Made by a program: the position numbers and the translations under genes. Below, in pieces: positions 5,721 to 13,424 of a DNA stretch of 35,839 nt. Source of the DNA: JAEMQF01 sp031419715 (GTDB lineage: Bacteria; Pseudomonadota; Gammaproteobacteria; Burkholderiales; Burkholderiaceae_C); contig JANOLJ010000101.1 of assembly GCA_031419715.1 (NCBI GenBank), positions 1 through 35,839 on the forward strand, in the 5' to 3' direction. Numbering within the stretch: position 1 is the stretch's first letter; every line of letters starts with the position of its first letter. Below the pieces are notes generated by a model. That model was given only the letters and a program-made list of their open reading frames with translations, made no database searches and had not been told where the DNA came from.

Positions 5721-6602
5721 TCAGTACACCCCGCCCTTGAGCACCTGTAGCAAGTACTGCCCGTAGCCGTTCTTGAGCATCGTTTTGGCCAATGCCTCGA
5801 GTTGCGCCGCACTGATCCAGCCCGAGCGATAGGCAATCTCCTCGGGGCACGCCACCTTCAGGCCCTGACGCTTCTCGAGCGTCGCGATGAACTGGCCGGC
5901 CTCGAGCAGGCTGTCATGCGTGCCGGTGTCGAGCCATGCGTAGCCGCGGCCCATGATCTCAACATTCAGCTGCTGCTGCGCCAGGTACTGCGCGTTCACC
6001 TCGGTGATTTCGAGTTCTCCGCGCACCGAGGGTTTGATGCGCGCGGCAATGTCGCACACCTGCTCGTCGTAGAAGTACAGGCCCGTCACGGCGTAGTTGC
6101 TCTTCGGCGCCTTCGGTTTTTCTTCGATGCTGACAGCTCGCTTGTCGGCGCCGAATGCCACGACACCATAGCGTTCGGGGTCGTGAACGTGGTACGCGAA
6201 GACTGACGCACCGGTGCTGCGGTTCGACGCCGTGTGCAGCAGGCCTTGCAGGTCGTGGCCGTAGAAGATGTTGTCGCCCAATACCAATGCGCTGGGCTGG
6301 CCGTTGACGAACTTCCGACCGAGGATGAACGCTTGCGCCAGCCCGTCCGGGCTGGGCTGCACGCAGTAGCTGAGGTTCACGCCCCATTGCGCGCCGCTGC
6401 CCAGCAGTGCCTCGAAGCGCGGTGTGTCTTGCGGCGTGCTGATGACGAGGATGTCGCGAATGCCCGCGAGCATCAGCGTGCTCAAGGGGTAGTACACCAT
6501 CGGCTTGTCGTACACCGGCAGCAACTGCTTGCTCATTGCCAGCGTGGCGGGGTGCAGCCGGGTGCCTGAGCCTCCGGCGAGGATGATGCCTTTGCGGGTC
6601 AC
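5721..6602 (-). CDS. rfbA: Glucose-1-phosphate thymidylyltransferase
   Basis: A 293-residue RmlA enzyme that joins glucose-1-phosphate and dTTP to dTDP-glucose, the first step of dTDP-L-rhamnose synthesis. It shows KGIILAGGSGTRLHPAT (nucleotide-binding loop, residues 4-20), SKQLLPVYDKPMVYYPLSTL, LVLGDNIFYGHDL and YAWLDTGTHDSLLEA, all family signatures; length is normal. The start is a GTG (6600-6602) without an obvious Shine-Dalgarno sequence. It stands between vapBC module 5 upstream and the orphan antitoxin downstream, all on the same strand. Confidence 0.96.
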   Translation of the reverse strand: MTRKGIILAGGSGTRLHPATLAMSKQLLPVYDKPMVYYPLSTLMLAGIRDILVISTPQDTPRFEALLGSGAQWGVNLSYCVQPSPDGLAQAFILGRKFVNGQPSALVLGDNIFYGHDLQGLLHTASNRSTGASVFAYHVHDPERYGVVAFGADKRAVSIEEKPKAPKSNYAVTGLYFYDEQVCDIAARIKPSVRGELEITEVNAQYLAQQQLNVEIMGRGYAWLDTGTHDSLLEAGQFIATLEKRQGLKVACPEEIAYRSGWISAAQLEALAKTMLKNGYGQYLLQVLKGGVY

Positions 6603-6648
6603 GGCTGGGGCGGGTGTGGTGGGTGGGGTTGAATCGACTCAGCGGGCT

Positions 6649-7110
6649 TCATTGGGTATTGAGCCGGCACAGGGCAATGCCCTCGAATCGATCGAAGTCC
6701 TTGTCGAACGTCACGAGTCGCAACCGTGCACAAAGCGCGAGGGTCGCGAGGTAGGCATCCGTCAACAGGCGTGCAGGCAGCCTATTGGCAACGAGCTTGG
6801 CGAGCTGCGTGTCCACGCCTTCTGGCTCTGGCAACAGCCCCACGGTCGGCAGCGCCAGGTATCGTTCGTAGAGGCGCCATGCCTCGATGAGATCAAGCGC
6901 ACCCTCGGCCATCAGCTTGGGCTGGGTCAGCAGGCGCACGAAGCCCATGGCGCTAAGGCGGCAGAACAATTTTCGGGTGTGTCCTTGACTCGACCGATAC
7001 GTCACGGCGGCCCGATGGTGCGGATGTTCGTCAATGGCCAGCGCCAACCAGACGTTCACGTCCAACAGATCGCCGACGGGCGCTTCGGGAGCGACGGGGA
7101 CGCTACTCAT
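6649..7110 (-). CDS. VapC-type PIN-domain toxin (module 5)
   Basis: A 153-residue PIN protein of the LLDVNVWLALA subtype. The first Asp is in GDLLDVNVWLALAIDEHPHH, followed by LSAMGFVRLLTQPKLM and by RLLTDAYLATLALCARLRLVT with the third acidic residue, then FDKDFDRFEG. The DVN start and DAYLA motif are typical of VapC ribonucleases of this subgroup. The ATG (7108-7110) overlaps the antitoxin stop by 8 bp. The pair separates rfbD from rfbA, and the vapC stop is 46 bp before rfbA. The product looks intact. Confidence 0.88.
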   Translation of the reverse strand: MSSVPVAPEAPVGDLLDVNVWLALAIDEHPHHRAAVTYRSSQGHTRKLFCRLSAMGFVRLLTQPKLMAEGALDLIEAWRLYERYLALPTVGLLPEPEGVDTQLAKLVANRLPARLLTDAYLATLALCARLRLVTFDKDFDRFEGIALCRLNTQ

Positions 7111-7345
7111 CGAGCAATTCGAACAGCTTCGCGTTGCTGGGCTTGCTTAGCTTCAGCGGTCGCCCCAGTTTGATCGAAGGCGGCGCGGCTCGGGTGGGTG
7201 CCATGCCCGTCGTGTGGCCCAAAGGCGTCTGCAGCCCGCGCGCGATCAGTGTGCCGATCAAAGCCTTCAGCGTAGTGCCTTCCAAAGCTGCTTTGGCCTT
7301 GAGCTGGCGAAACAACGAATCGGGAAGATCGAGCGTGGTTCTCAT
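7103..7345 (-). CDS. Ribbon-helix-helix VapB-type antitoxin (module 5)
   Basis: An 80-residue protein starting MRTTLDLPDSLFRQLKAKAA, a ribbon-helix-helix strand and first helix, with GTTLKALIGTLIARGLQ as the second helix. The basic proline-rich C-terminal half ends in SNAKLFELLDE, likely the toxin-binding arm. Such antitoxins bind palindromes upstream of their own gene, and a perfect dyad is present at 7366-7381. It overlaps vapC by 8 bp. The antitoxin role is well supported by order, size and motif. Confidence 0.85.
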   Translation of the reverse strand: MRTTLDLPDSLFRQLKAKAALEGTTLKALIGTLIARGLQTPLGHTTGMAPTRAAPPSIKLGRPLKLSKPSNAKLFELLDE

Positions 7346-7348
7346 GGC

Positions 7349-7381
7349 TTCGCATGATAGCGAATTGATGCGAACGCATCA
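7349..7381 (-). promoter_or_regulatory. Palindromic operator of vapBC module 5
   Basis: Two inverted repeats lie next to each other, 4-36 bp upstream of the antitoxin ATG: TTCGC-6 bp-GCGAA (7349-7364), and a perfect 16-bp dyad TGATGCGAACGCATCA (7366-7381). Ribbon-helix-helix antitoxins usually repress their operon through such sites. This suggests that the module keeps its own control although it lies inside the rhamnose operon. Confidence 0.6.
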
Positions 7382-7402
7382 GCCTCGAAATCCTGCGTGG
7401 CG

Positions 7403-8305
7403 TCATGCCTGGGGAAGAGTCTCCGCGATCATCCGTTCCACGCCGACGCGCCAATCCGGCAATGCGAGCCCAAACGAATGGCGCAAGAGCGTGGTGTCCA
7501 TGCGTGAATTGGCGGGTCGCCTTGCCGCAGTCGGAAACGCAGTGCTGGGTACCGGGTCGATGGCTCCCGCGGGCACCTTGACCTTCATGCCGCTCTTGCG
7601 TGCAAGGTCGATCACATGGCACGCGTAGCCGTGCCAACTGGTCTGGCCACCGGCGACCGCGTGATAGGTGCCACTGAGGGCGGCGTTGCCGAGCGCGGCA
7701 CGCACGGCGTGCGCCGTCACATCCGCCAGCAGATCGGCGCCGGTGGGGGCGCCGATCTGATCGTCGATGACCTTCAAGCGCTCGCGCTCTTGCGCCAGCT
7801 TGAGCATCGTTTTCGCGAAGTTGGCTCCGCGCGCCGCATACACCCAACTGGTGCGCATGATGAGGTGCTTGCAGCCGCTGGCGCGGATCGCCACTTCGCC
7901 CTCTAACTTGGTTTGCCCGTAAATGTTGAGCGGGCCCTTGGCGTCGTCTTCGCGCCAGGGTTTGGTACCGCTGCCGTCGAATACATAGTCGGTGCTGTAG
8001 TGCACGAGCCAGGCGCCGCACGCGGCGGCTTCTCGGGCCAGCACTGCCGGGCCAAAGGCATTGATGGCTCGGGCGTGGTCGGGTTCGGTTTCAGCCTTGT
8101 CCACGGCTGTGTGCGCCGCGGCGTTCACGATGACGTCGGGCTTCACGGCGCGCACTGTCGCAGCAAGCTGTTCGGGCTGCGAAAAGTCAGCCATCAACGG
8201 GCCGGGACTGTCGAAATCCAGAGCCACCAACTGACCCAGTGGCGCAAGGGAGCGCTGCAATTCCCAGCCGACTTGGCCGTTCTTTCCGAGCAGCAGAAGT
8301 TTCAT
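7403..8305 (-). CDS. rfbD: dTDP-4-dehydrorhamnose reductase
   Basis: A 300-residue RmlD reductase that makes dTDP-L-rhamnose from the 4-keto sugar with NAD(P)H. The N-terminus MKLLLLGKNGQVGWELQRSL is the Rossmann loop; VNAAAHTAVDKAETEP and YSTDYVFDGSG follow, and the catalytic YxxxK is in NIYGQTKLEGE (about residues 130-134). The ATG giving MKLLLLG is preferred to an upstream GTG because homologues start there. It is 54 bp downstream of rfbB; the next gene leftward is the module-5 antitoxin rather than rfbA, which is unusual. Confidence 0.95.
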   Translation of the reverse strand: MKLLLLGKNGQVGWELQRSLAPLGQLVALDFDSPGPLMADFSQPEQLAATVRAVKPDVIVNAAAHTAVDKAETEPDHARAINAFGPAVLAREAAACGAWLVHYSTDYVFDGSGTKPWREDDAKGPLNIYGQTKLEGEVAIRASGCKHLIMRTSWVYAARGANFAKTMLKLAQERERLKVIDDQIGAPTGADLLADVTAHAVRAALGNAALSGTYHAVAGGQTSWHGYACHVIDLARKSGMKVKVPAGAIDPVPSTAFPTAARRPANSRMDTTLLRHSFGLALPDWRVGVERMIAETLPQA

Positions 8306-8359
8306 CAACGCCCGATCACGAAACACTCGAAGACCAGATTGAGCCGCGCGCGCGGCAAA

Positions 8360-9418
8360 CTACCGCGCCGCATAGTTCGTCGCCACCCAATCGCGGTAGG
8401 CGCCGCTTTGCACGTGAGCCACCCATTCCGTGTTCTCAAGGTACCAACGCACCGTCTTGCGAATCCCGGTGTCGAAAGTCTCCGCCGGGCGCCAGCCGAG
8501 TTCTCGTTCGATCTTGCGCGCGTCGATCGCATAGCGCCGGTCATGGCCGGGCCGGTCTTGAACTCGGGTGACAAGCCGCGCATAGGGGCCGGCCGGGCTG
8601 GGGCGCATTTCATCGAGCAGCGCGCAGACCGTCTTCACGATCTCGATGTTCGGCTTTTCGTTCCACCCGCCGACGTTGTAGGTTTCGCCGACCCGGCCGT
8701 GCGCGAGAACTTCGCGGATCGCCGCGCAATGGTCTTTCACGTAAAGCCAATCGCGAACCTGCAGGCCGTCGCCATAGACGGGAAGCGGTTTGCCCGCCAG
8801 CGCGTTGACGATCATCAGCGGAATCAGCTTCTCCGGAAAGTGATACGGCCCATAGTTGTTCGAGCAGTTCGTCGTGAGCACCGGCAAGCCGTAGGTGTGG
8901 TGCCAAGCCCGCACCAGGTGGTCGGCCGCGGCTTTGCTTGCCGAATACGGGCTGTTGGGCTCGAACGCACTGGCTTCGGTAAACGCCGGATCGGCGGGCC
9001 CGAGTGAGCCGTAGACCTCGTCGGTGGAGACATGGTGAAAGCGAAACTCGCCCTTGCGATCGGCATCCAGGCCACCCCAATACTGGCGGGCTGCTTCGAG
9101 CAGTGTGAACGTACCTTCAACGTTCGTCTTGATGAAGGCGCCCGGGCCGTGGATGCTGCGGTCAACGTGGCTCTCCGCCGCGAAATGCACCACCGCGCGG
9201 GGTTGATGTTCGGCGAACAGCGCGTCGAGCAGGCTGCGGTCGCCGATGTCGCCTCTCACGAAGCGATGGCGTTTGTCGTCGCGCAGCGAGTGCAGGCTTT
9301 CCAGGTTGCCGGCGTAGGTCAGCGCGTCGAGGTTCAGCACGGGCTCGCCCGTGGTGGCGATCCAGTCGAGGACGAAATTGGCGCCGATGAACCCGGCGCC
9401 ACCGGTGACGAGAATCAT
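8360..9418 (-). CDS. rfbB: dTDP-glucose 4,6-dehydratase
   Basis: A 352-residue RmlB enzyme (extended SDR) converting dTDP-glucose to dTDP-4-keto-6-deoxyglucose, second step of the rhamnose pathway. It has MILVTGGAGFIGANFV (NAD loop), HFAAESHVDRSI, the active-site triad region STDEVYGSLG (Thr132, Asp133, Glu134), and NSPYSASKAAADHLV with Tyr158 and Lys162. TNCSNNYGPYHFPEKLIPL and VRDWLYVKDHC are further family marks. The long upstream extension of the reading frame is not homologous, so the start is the ATG at 9416-9418. It is the first gene of the rml set on the minus strand. Confidence 0.96.
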   Translation of the reverse strand: MILVTGGAGFIGANFVLDWIATTGEPVLNLDALTYAGNLESLHSLRDDKRHRFVRGDIGDRSLLDALFAEHQPRAVVHFAAESHVDRSIHGPGAFIKTNVEGTFTLLEAARQYWGGLDADRKGEFRFHHVSTDEVYGSLGPADPAFTEASAFEPNSPYSASKAAADHLVRAWHHTYGLPVLTTNCSNNYGPYHFPEKLIPLMIVNALAGKPLPVYGDGLQVRDWLYVKDHCAAIREVLAHGRVGETYNVGGWNEKPNIEIVKTVCALLDEMRPSPAGPYARLVTRVQDRPGHDRRYAIDARKIERELGWRPAETFDTGIRKTVRWYLENTEWVAHVQSGAYRDWVATNYAAR

Positions 9419-9504
9419 TGCGGTTCCCAAGAACAAGCGCGGCATTCTAGGGCGACGCGCCAAGCTGGCTCGGGGGCGCAATCCGCAAAGGCGATAATCG
9501 GCGG
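9419..9504. promoter_or_regulatory. Divergent promoter region between rfbB and rhlE
   Basis: The 86-bp gap between two divergent genes must hold both promoters. A TAGAAT hexamer on the minus strand (9444-9449) is well placed for rfbB, which has a GGGAA element just before its ATG. On the plus strand GATAAT (9493-9498) lies only six bases before the rhlE ATG, which would give an almost leaderless message. No good -35 elements were found for either. Confidence 0.4.
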
Positions 9505-11007
9505 ATGAGTGAAAACATGGTATCCAGCGATTTGACCCAGCCTTTCGATGACGCAGCCGCCCCAGCGGCGCCCCTGGCCTTCGCCAGCGTGGGCCTGGAC
9601 GAGCTGCTGCAGCGCGCCGTCGCCGACCAGGGCTACACCCTGATGACGCCGATCCAGGCGAAGGCGATTCCAATCGTGCTGGCGGGCCGCGACGTGATGG
9701 GCGCCGCGCAGACCGGCACCGGCAAGACGGCGGCGTTTTCGCTGCCGCTGCTGCACAAAATGCTGCGCCACCAGAACAGCAGCATGTCGCCGGCTCGGCA
9801 CCCGGTGCGCGCACTCGTGATTGCGCCGACGCGTGAGTTGGCCGATCAGGTGGCGGACAACATCACCGGCTACGCGCAGCATTCCAAACTGCGTGTCGCG
9901 GTCGTCTACGGCGGCATCGACATGAAGCCGCAGACGGCGCAATTGAAGGCCGGGGTCGAGGTGCTGGTGGCCACGCCGGGCCGTTTGCTCGACCACATCG
10001 AAGCCAAGAATTGCGTATTGAATCAAGTCGAGTACGTGGTGCTGGATGAGGCCGACCGCATGCTCGACATCGGCTTCCTGCCCGACCTGCAGCGCATCCT
10101 CAGCTACCTGCCCAAGACACGCCAAACGCTGCTGTTCTCGGCAACGTTTTCCCCCGAGATCCGGCGTTTGGCCGAAAGCTACCTGCAAGACCCGGTGCTC
10201 GTGGAAGTGGCGCGCCCGAACGCCACGGCCACCAACGTCGAGCAGCGTTTTTACAGTGTCGCGAACGACGACAAGCGCCGCGCCGTCTTGAAGCTGCTCA
10301 AGGACCGCGGCATCAAACAGGCGCTCATCTTCGTCAACTCCAAACTTGGTTGCGCGCGTCTGGCTCGCTCGTTCGAGCGCGATGGCCTGCGCACGAATGC
10401 GCTGCACGGCGACAAGTCGCAAGACGAGCGGCTGAAAGCGCTGGACGCGTTCAAGGGCGGCAGCGTCGATGTGCTCGTCGCGACCGACGTCGCGGCGCGC
10501 GGTCTTGACATCGCCGACCTGCCCGCCGTGTTCAATTTCGATGTGCCGTTCAACGCCGAAGACTATGTGCACCGCATCGGCCGCACCGGGCGCGCTGGGG
10601 CATCGGGCTTGGCGATCACGCTGGTGTCGCGCGATGACGTGCGCTTGGTCAGCGACATCGAGCGCCTGATCAAGAAGAAGACGGAAATTGAGGCGCTTGA
10701 GCTTGATGACGAAGCGCCACGTCGAGACTTCGTGCGTGACCGCGCGCGCCCCGAGGCAGACGCTGATCGCGACCGGGATCGCGACCGCGTCGCGCGCCCG
10801 ACCGCACCACGCCCGACTTACGCGGCGCCGAAGGTTGCCGCCGATCCCTTCTTCGATCAACCTTACGAAGCCAGTGAATCGACAGCCGCTCCCGCGTGGG
10901 AAACCAAGACGAGCACGCCAGTGCGCGGCATGTCGCCGAACATCAAGTCGAAGAAGAGGGTGGCGGCGCTGTTCGGCGCGCGGCGCGAAGAAGAGACCGC
11001 GAGCTGA
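9505..11007 (+). CDS. rhlE: DEAD-box ATP-dependent RNA helicase, RhlE type
   Basis: A 500-residue helicase with all motifs in order: Q motif (FASVGLDELLQ...TPIQAKAIP), Walker A AQTGTGKT (residues 68-75), PTRELADQ, TPGR, DEAD (181-184), SAT in LLFSATFS, ALIFVNSK, ATDVAARGLDI and HRIGRTGRAG. It unwinds short RNA duplexes, probably in ribosome assembly and RNA turnover. The C-terminal 100 residues are charged and of low complexity (DADRDRDRDRVARP), ending with a basic KSKKRVAALFGARR patch, likely an RNA-binding tail. RhlE-type is chosen over DbpA/SrmB from the core sequence and tail; the subfamily call is less sure than the family. Confidence 0.9.
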   Translation: MSENMVSSDLTQPFDDAAAPAAPLAFASVGLDELLQRAVADQGYTLMTPIQAKAIPIVLAGRDVMGAAQTGTGKTAAFSLPLLHKMLRHQNSSMSPARHPVRALVIAPTRELADQVADNITGYAQHSKLRVAVVYGGIDMKPQTAQLKAGVEVLVATPGRLLDHIEAKNCVLNQVEYVVLDEADRMLDIGFLPDLQRILSYLPKTRQTLLFSATFSPEIRRLAESYLQDPVLVEVARPNATATNVEQRFYSVANDDKRRAVLKLLKDRGIKQALIFVNSKLGCARLARSFERDGLRTNALHGDKSQDERLKALDAFKGGSVDVLVATDVAARGLDIADLPAVFNFDVPFNAEDYVHRIGRTGRAGASGLAITLVSRDDVRLVSDIERLIKKKTEIEALELDDEAPRRDFVRDRARPEADADRDRDRDRVARPTAPRPTYAAPKVAADPFFDQPYEASESTAAPAWETKTSTPVRGMSPNIKSKKRVAALFGARREEETAS

Positions 11008-11046
11008 TCCCCCGGCCAGCGGTGCGCTGCGCGCGCCGTGCCTGAG

Positions 11047-11823
11047 CTACAGGTCGCCAGCCGCGAGCAGCAGGAACACCGCCGGAACGTTGCCGGGAAG
11101 CTGCCGCTTCGCGGTTCGCCAGTGGGCAATGGGGTGCGTCGTGGAAGAACCGCCGGCAAGCGTCAAGCCGCAACTCACCGAGAGCCGCGTCGCCCCGCCC
11201 AGGTGCTCCAACAGGGCATCGAGCAGCGCCTGATTCCGGTAAGGCGTTTCGATCATCAACTTGGTCTGGCCGTCACGTCGCGACTGCATCTCCAGCTCAC
11301 GAATGCGCGTCGCGCGCTCGGCTGAACCCGTGGGCAGGTAGCCGACAAAGCTGAACCCCTGGCCGTTCAAGCCGCTCGCGGCCAGCGCCAGCAGCAGCGA
11401 ACTCGCACCCGGCAGGGCGACGACCTCGACGCCGCGCGCATGCGCGGCTTCTACGACCGCCGCGCCCGGGTCGGCCACGGCAGGCAGCCCGGCCTCGCTC
11501 AGCAGGCCAATGTCCACACCTTGGGCGGTGGGCGCAAGTAGCGCGGTCACGTCGGCAGGGCGCGCGTTCGGTCGCCCCTTGGCGGGCCGCGGCAGTTCCA
11601 CGATGTTGATGTCTTGCACGCGGCGTGTCAGCGGCACGACTGCATCGACGCGCTTGAGGAAGAGGCGCGCGCTCTTCGCGTTTTCAACGACCCAATGTTC
11701 CAGGCGCGAAGCAATCCGGATGACGCCCGGCGCCAGCGTTTCCTCCAGGCTGGGCAGCTCGCCGTCGATGCCGAAATCCAGCGTGTTTGGCATCAGGTAG
11801 AGCCTGCCCGTGCCTGGGGTCAT
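11047..11823 (-). CDS. SAM-dependent methyltransferase of the tetrapyrrole methylase/RsmI family
   Basis: A 258-residue protein of the tetrapyrrole methylase fold, akin to RsmI (16S rRNA 2'-O-methylation at C1402). Family marks are LYLMPNTL at the N-terminus, DIGLLSEAGLPAVADPGA, VEVVALPGASSLLLALAASGLNG and FSFVGYLP. It is a paralogue type often found beside maf in Burkholderiales, so the target may differ from that of RsmI, and I leave the symbol blank. The ATG overlaps the maf stop by 4 bp, giving a two-gene operon. It converges with rhlE across a 39-bp gap in which I see no clear terminator. Confidence 0.85.
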   Translation of the reverse strand: MTPGTGRLYLMPNTLDFGIDGELPSLEETLAPGVIRIASRLEHWVVENAKSARLFLKRVDAVVPLTRRVQDINIVELPRPAKGRPNARPADVTALLAPTAQGVDIGLLSEAGLPAVADPGAAVVEAAHARGVEVVALPGASSLLLALAASGLNGQGFSFVGYLPTGSAERATRIRELEMQSRRDGQTKLMIETPYRNQALLDALLEHLGGATRLSVSCGLTLAGGSSTTHPIAHWRTAKRQLPGNVPAVFLLLAAGDL

Positions 11824-12449
11824 GAAGTGGACCCGCCTGCGCCGAGTGGGTCGATGCCGGCGCGGCGCAACAGCGCACAGGTTTGTATCAGGGGCAGGCC
11901 GATCAGCGCCGTCGGGTCTGCCGTGTGCAGTGCCTCGATCAGCGCGATGCCCAGAGCCTCGACCTTGGCACTGCCCGCGCAGTCATAGGGCTGCTCGGCG
12001 CGCAGGTAGTTCTCGATTTCGGCATCGCTCAAACTGCGAAAGTGCACCGTGACGGGCACCAGCGAGGTCGCATTGAATCCGCTGCTGCGGCAAGACACGC
12101 TGACCGCAGTGTGAAACACGATGGCGCGCCCGCTCATCGCGCGCAACTGCAGTGTGGCGCGCTCGTGCGTGCCGGGCTTGCTGATGGCAACACCGTCGAG
12201 ATCGGCGACTTGATCGGAGCCGATCACGATGGCGTTCGGATGCTGTGCAGACACCGCTGCCGCCTTGGCCCGAGCAAGGCGCTGCGCAAGCGCTGCCGGC
12301 GCTTCGCCGTCGCGCGGGGTTTCATCGACATCGGGCGCAACCACCAGAAAGGGCAGCCTCAGTCGGGCCAGCAACTCGCGGCGGTAGCGCGAGGTGGAGG
12401 CGAGGATCAGTTGCGGAGGAACGGCCAGCGGTAAATCCATGTCGCGCAT
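11820..12449 (-). CDS. Maf/YceF-family nucleotide pyrophosphatase
   Basis: A 209-residue Maf-type house-cleaning pyrophosphatase that hydrolyses non-canonical nucleoside triphosphates; the YceF branch prefers m7GTP. Marks are LILASTSRYRRELLARL (phosphate-binding N-terminus), VVAPDVDETPRDGE, AIVIGSDQVADLDG (catalytic Asp region), ISKPGTHERA and PYDCAGSAKVEALG. The start may be 12447-12449 or the ATG nine bases inside (12438-12440); Shine-Dalgarno spacing does not decide. It is divergent from the DUF177 gene with a 29-bp gap, so promoters must overlap. Confidence 0.9.
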   Translation of the reverse strand: MRDMDLPLAVPPQLILASTSRYRRELLARLRLPFLVVAPDVDETPRDGEAPAALAQRLARAKAAAVSAQHPNAIVIGSDQVADLDGVAISKPGTHERATLQLRAMSGRAIVFHTAVSVSCRSSGFNATSLVPVTVHFRSLSDAEIENYLRAEQPYDCAGSAKVEALGIALIEALHTADPTALIGLPLIQTCALLRRAGIDPLGAGGSTS

Positions 12450-12478
12450 TGTCCCATCCGTCCTCGTAAACTCGGCCC

Positions 12479-13033
12479 ATGTCTAAGCGTGCGTTCGACC
12501 CTTGCCGACTCGACGTCGCGGCATTCGCCGAGGCGGCGGGGGAGCTTGAAGGGCATTGGCCTCTCGCGGCGTTGCGCCGTCTTGCCGACATGGAACATCG
12601 CGAAGCCTCAGCCGCCGCTCGTGAGCAGGCCGCATGGGTGGTGCGTGGCGAGAGGCGCAAAGCGACGAGCGCAGTCGTACAGACCTGGCTGCATCTCAGC
12701 GGCCATGTGCGCCTGCCGTTGGTGTGCCAGCGCTGCCTGCAACCCGTCTTGACAGCGCTCGACGTGCAGCGCAGCTTCCTGTTCGTGGAAGGCGAAGCGG
12801 CCGCGGCCGAGCTCGATGCCGACTCCGAAGACGACGTGCTCGCGCTCACCCGAGAGCTAGACCTGCGCGAATTGGTGGAAGACGAGTTCCTGCTCAGCCT
12901 GCCCCTGGTGCCCAAGCATGATGAATGCCCGATTCCGCTGCTCGCGGCCTCAGCAGGGGCCGAGCCGTCACTCGAGCGACCGAACCCGTTCGCCGCGTTG
13001 GCGGTCCTCAAGGGGGCCAGCGGCAGGGGTTGA
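12479..13033 (+). CDS. YceD/DUF177 family protein
   Basis: A 184-residue member of the DUF177 family, whose gene precedes rpmF in most bacteria; members are linked to 23S rRNA processing or accumulation. The CQRCLQPV motif (CxxC) in the middle is the family hallmark, flanked by LHLSGHVRLPLV and by the acidic stretch DADSEDDVLAL and LVEDEFLLSLPLVPKHDE. Length is normal. It is the first gene of the plus-strand cluster, but 135 bp separate it from rpmF, and rpmF probably has its own promoter. Confidence 0.9.
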   Translation: MSKRAFDPCRLDVAAFAEAAGELEGHWPLAALRRLADMEHREASAAAREQAAWVVRGERRKATSAVVQTWLHLSGHVRLPLVCQRCLQPVLTALDVQRSFLFVEGEAAAAELDADSEDDVLALTRELDLRELVEDEFLLSLPLVPKHDECPIPLLAASAGAEPSLERPNPFAALAVLKGASGRG

Positions 13034-13055
13034 GGCCAAGGCTGCATGCTAGAAT
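13028..13055 (+). promoter_or_regulatory. Probable sigma-70 promoter of rpmF
   Basis: TAGAAT (13050-13055) is a good -10 element; GGTTGA (13028-13033) is a weak -35 at 16-bp spacing and overlaps the end of the DUF177 gene. The leader to rpmF would be about 105 nt and contains the Shine-Dalgarno AGGAG before the ATG. Assigned from hexamers and position only. Confidence 0.4.
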
Positions 13056-13168
13056 TCGCGCCTTTCGCGCGGCGTGAGTAGGTCATCGACGATGCACCTG
13101 ACGCCGCTGCCGACCCGGCTCCGAGTGATCGATTCGATTCGCCACACTGCGGGCCCCAGGAGAACCAC

Positions 13169-13351
13169 ATGGCCGTTCAGCAGAACAAGAAGTCCCCCTC
13201 CAAGCGCGGCATGCATCGCGCGCACTATGCTTTGAATACACCGGGCACGGCGATCGAGCCGACGACGGGTGAGGCGCACCTGCGCCACCACCTCAGTCCG
13301 AACGGCTTTTACCGCGGACGCAAGGTTCTGAAGACCAAGGCTGACGCCTGA
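13169..13351 (+). CDS. rpmF: 50S ribosomal protein L32
   Basis: A 60-residue basic protein with the L32 sequence MAVQQNKKSPSKRGMHRAH and HLSPNGFYRGRKVL, a component of the large ribosomal subunit. It has no zinc-binding cysteines, as usual for this branch of L32. A Shine-Dalgarno AGGAG lies at good distance. Its position between DUF177 and plsX is conserved in proteobacteria and joins ribosome synthesis with lipid synthesis. Confidence 0.97.
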   Translation: MAVQQNKKSPSKRGMHRAHYALNTPGTAIEPTTGEAHLRHHLSPNGFYRGRKVLKTKADA

Positions 13352-13424
13352 TCGGTCGCGTGCCGCGGGCATGGCGCGCACCGTCCGCGTGCCGGTGCCG
13401 AAGCAAGTTCCGTTGATTGTTGAC

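Noticed and set aside
9415..10860. Open frame of 481 codons antisense to rhlE
   Set aside because: The plus strand encodes a helicase with all motifs; the antisense frame has no recognisable domain.
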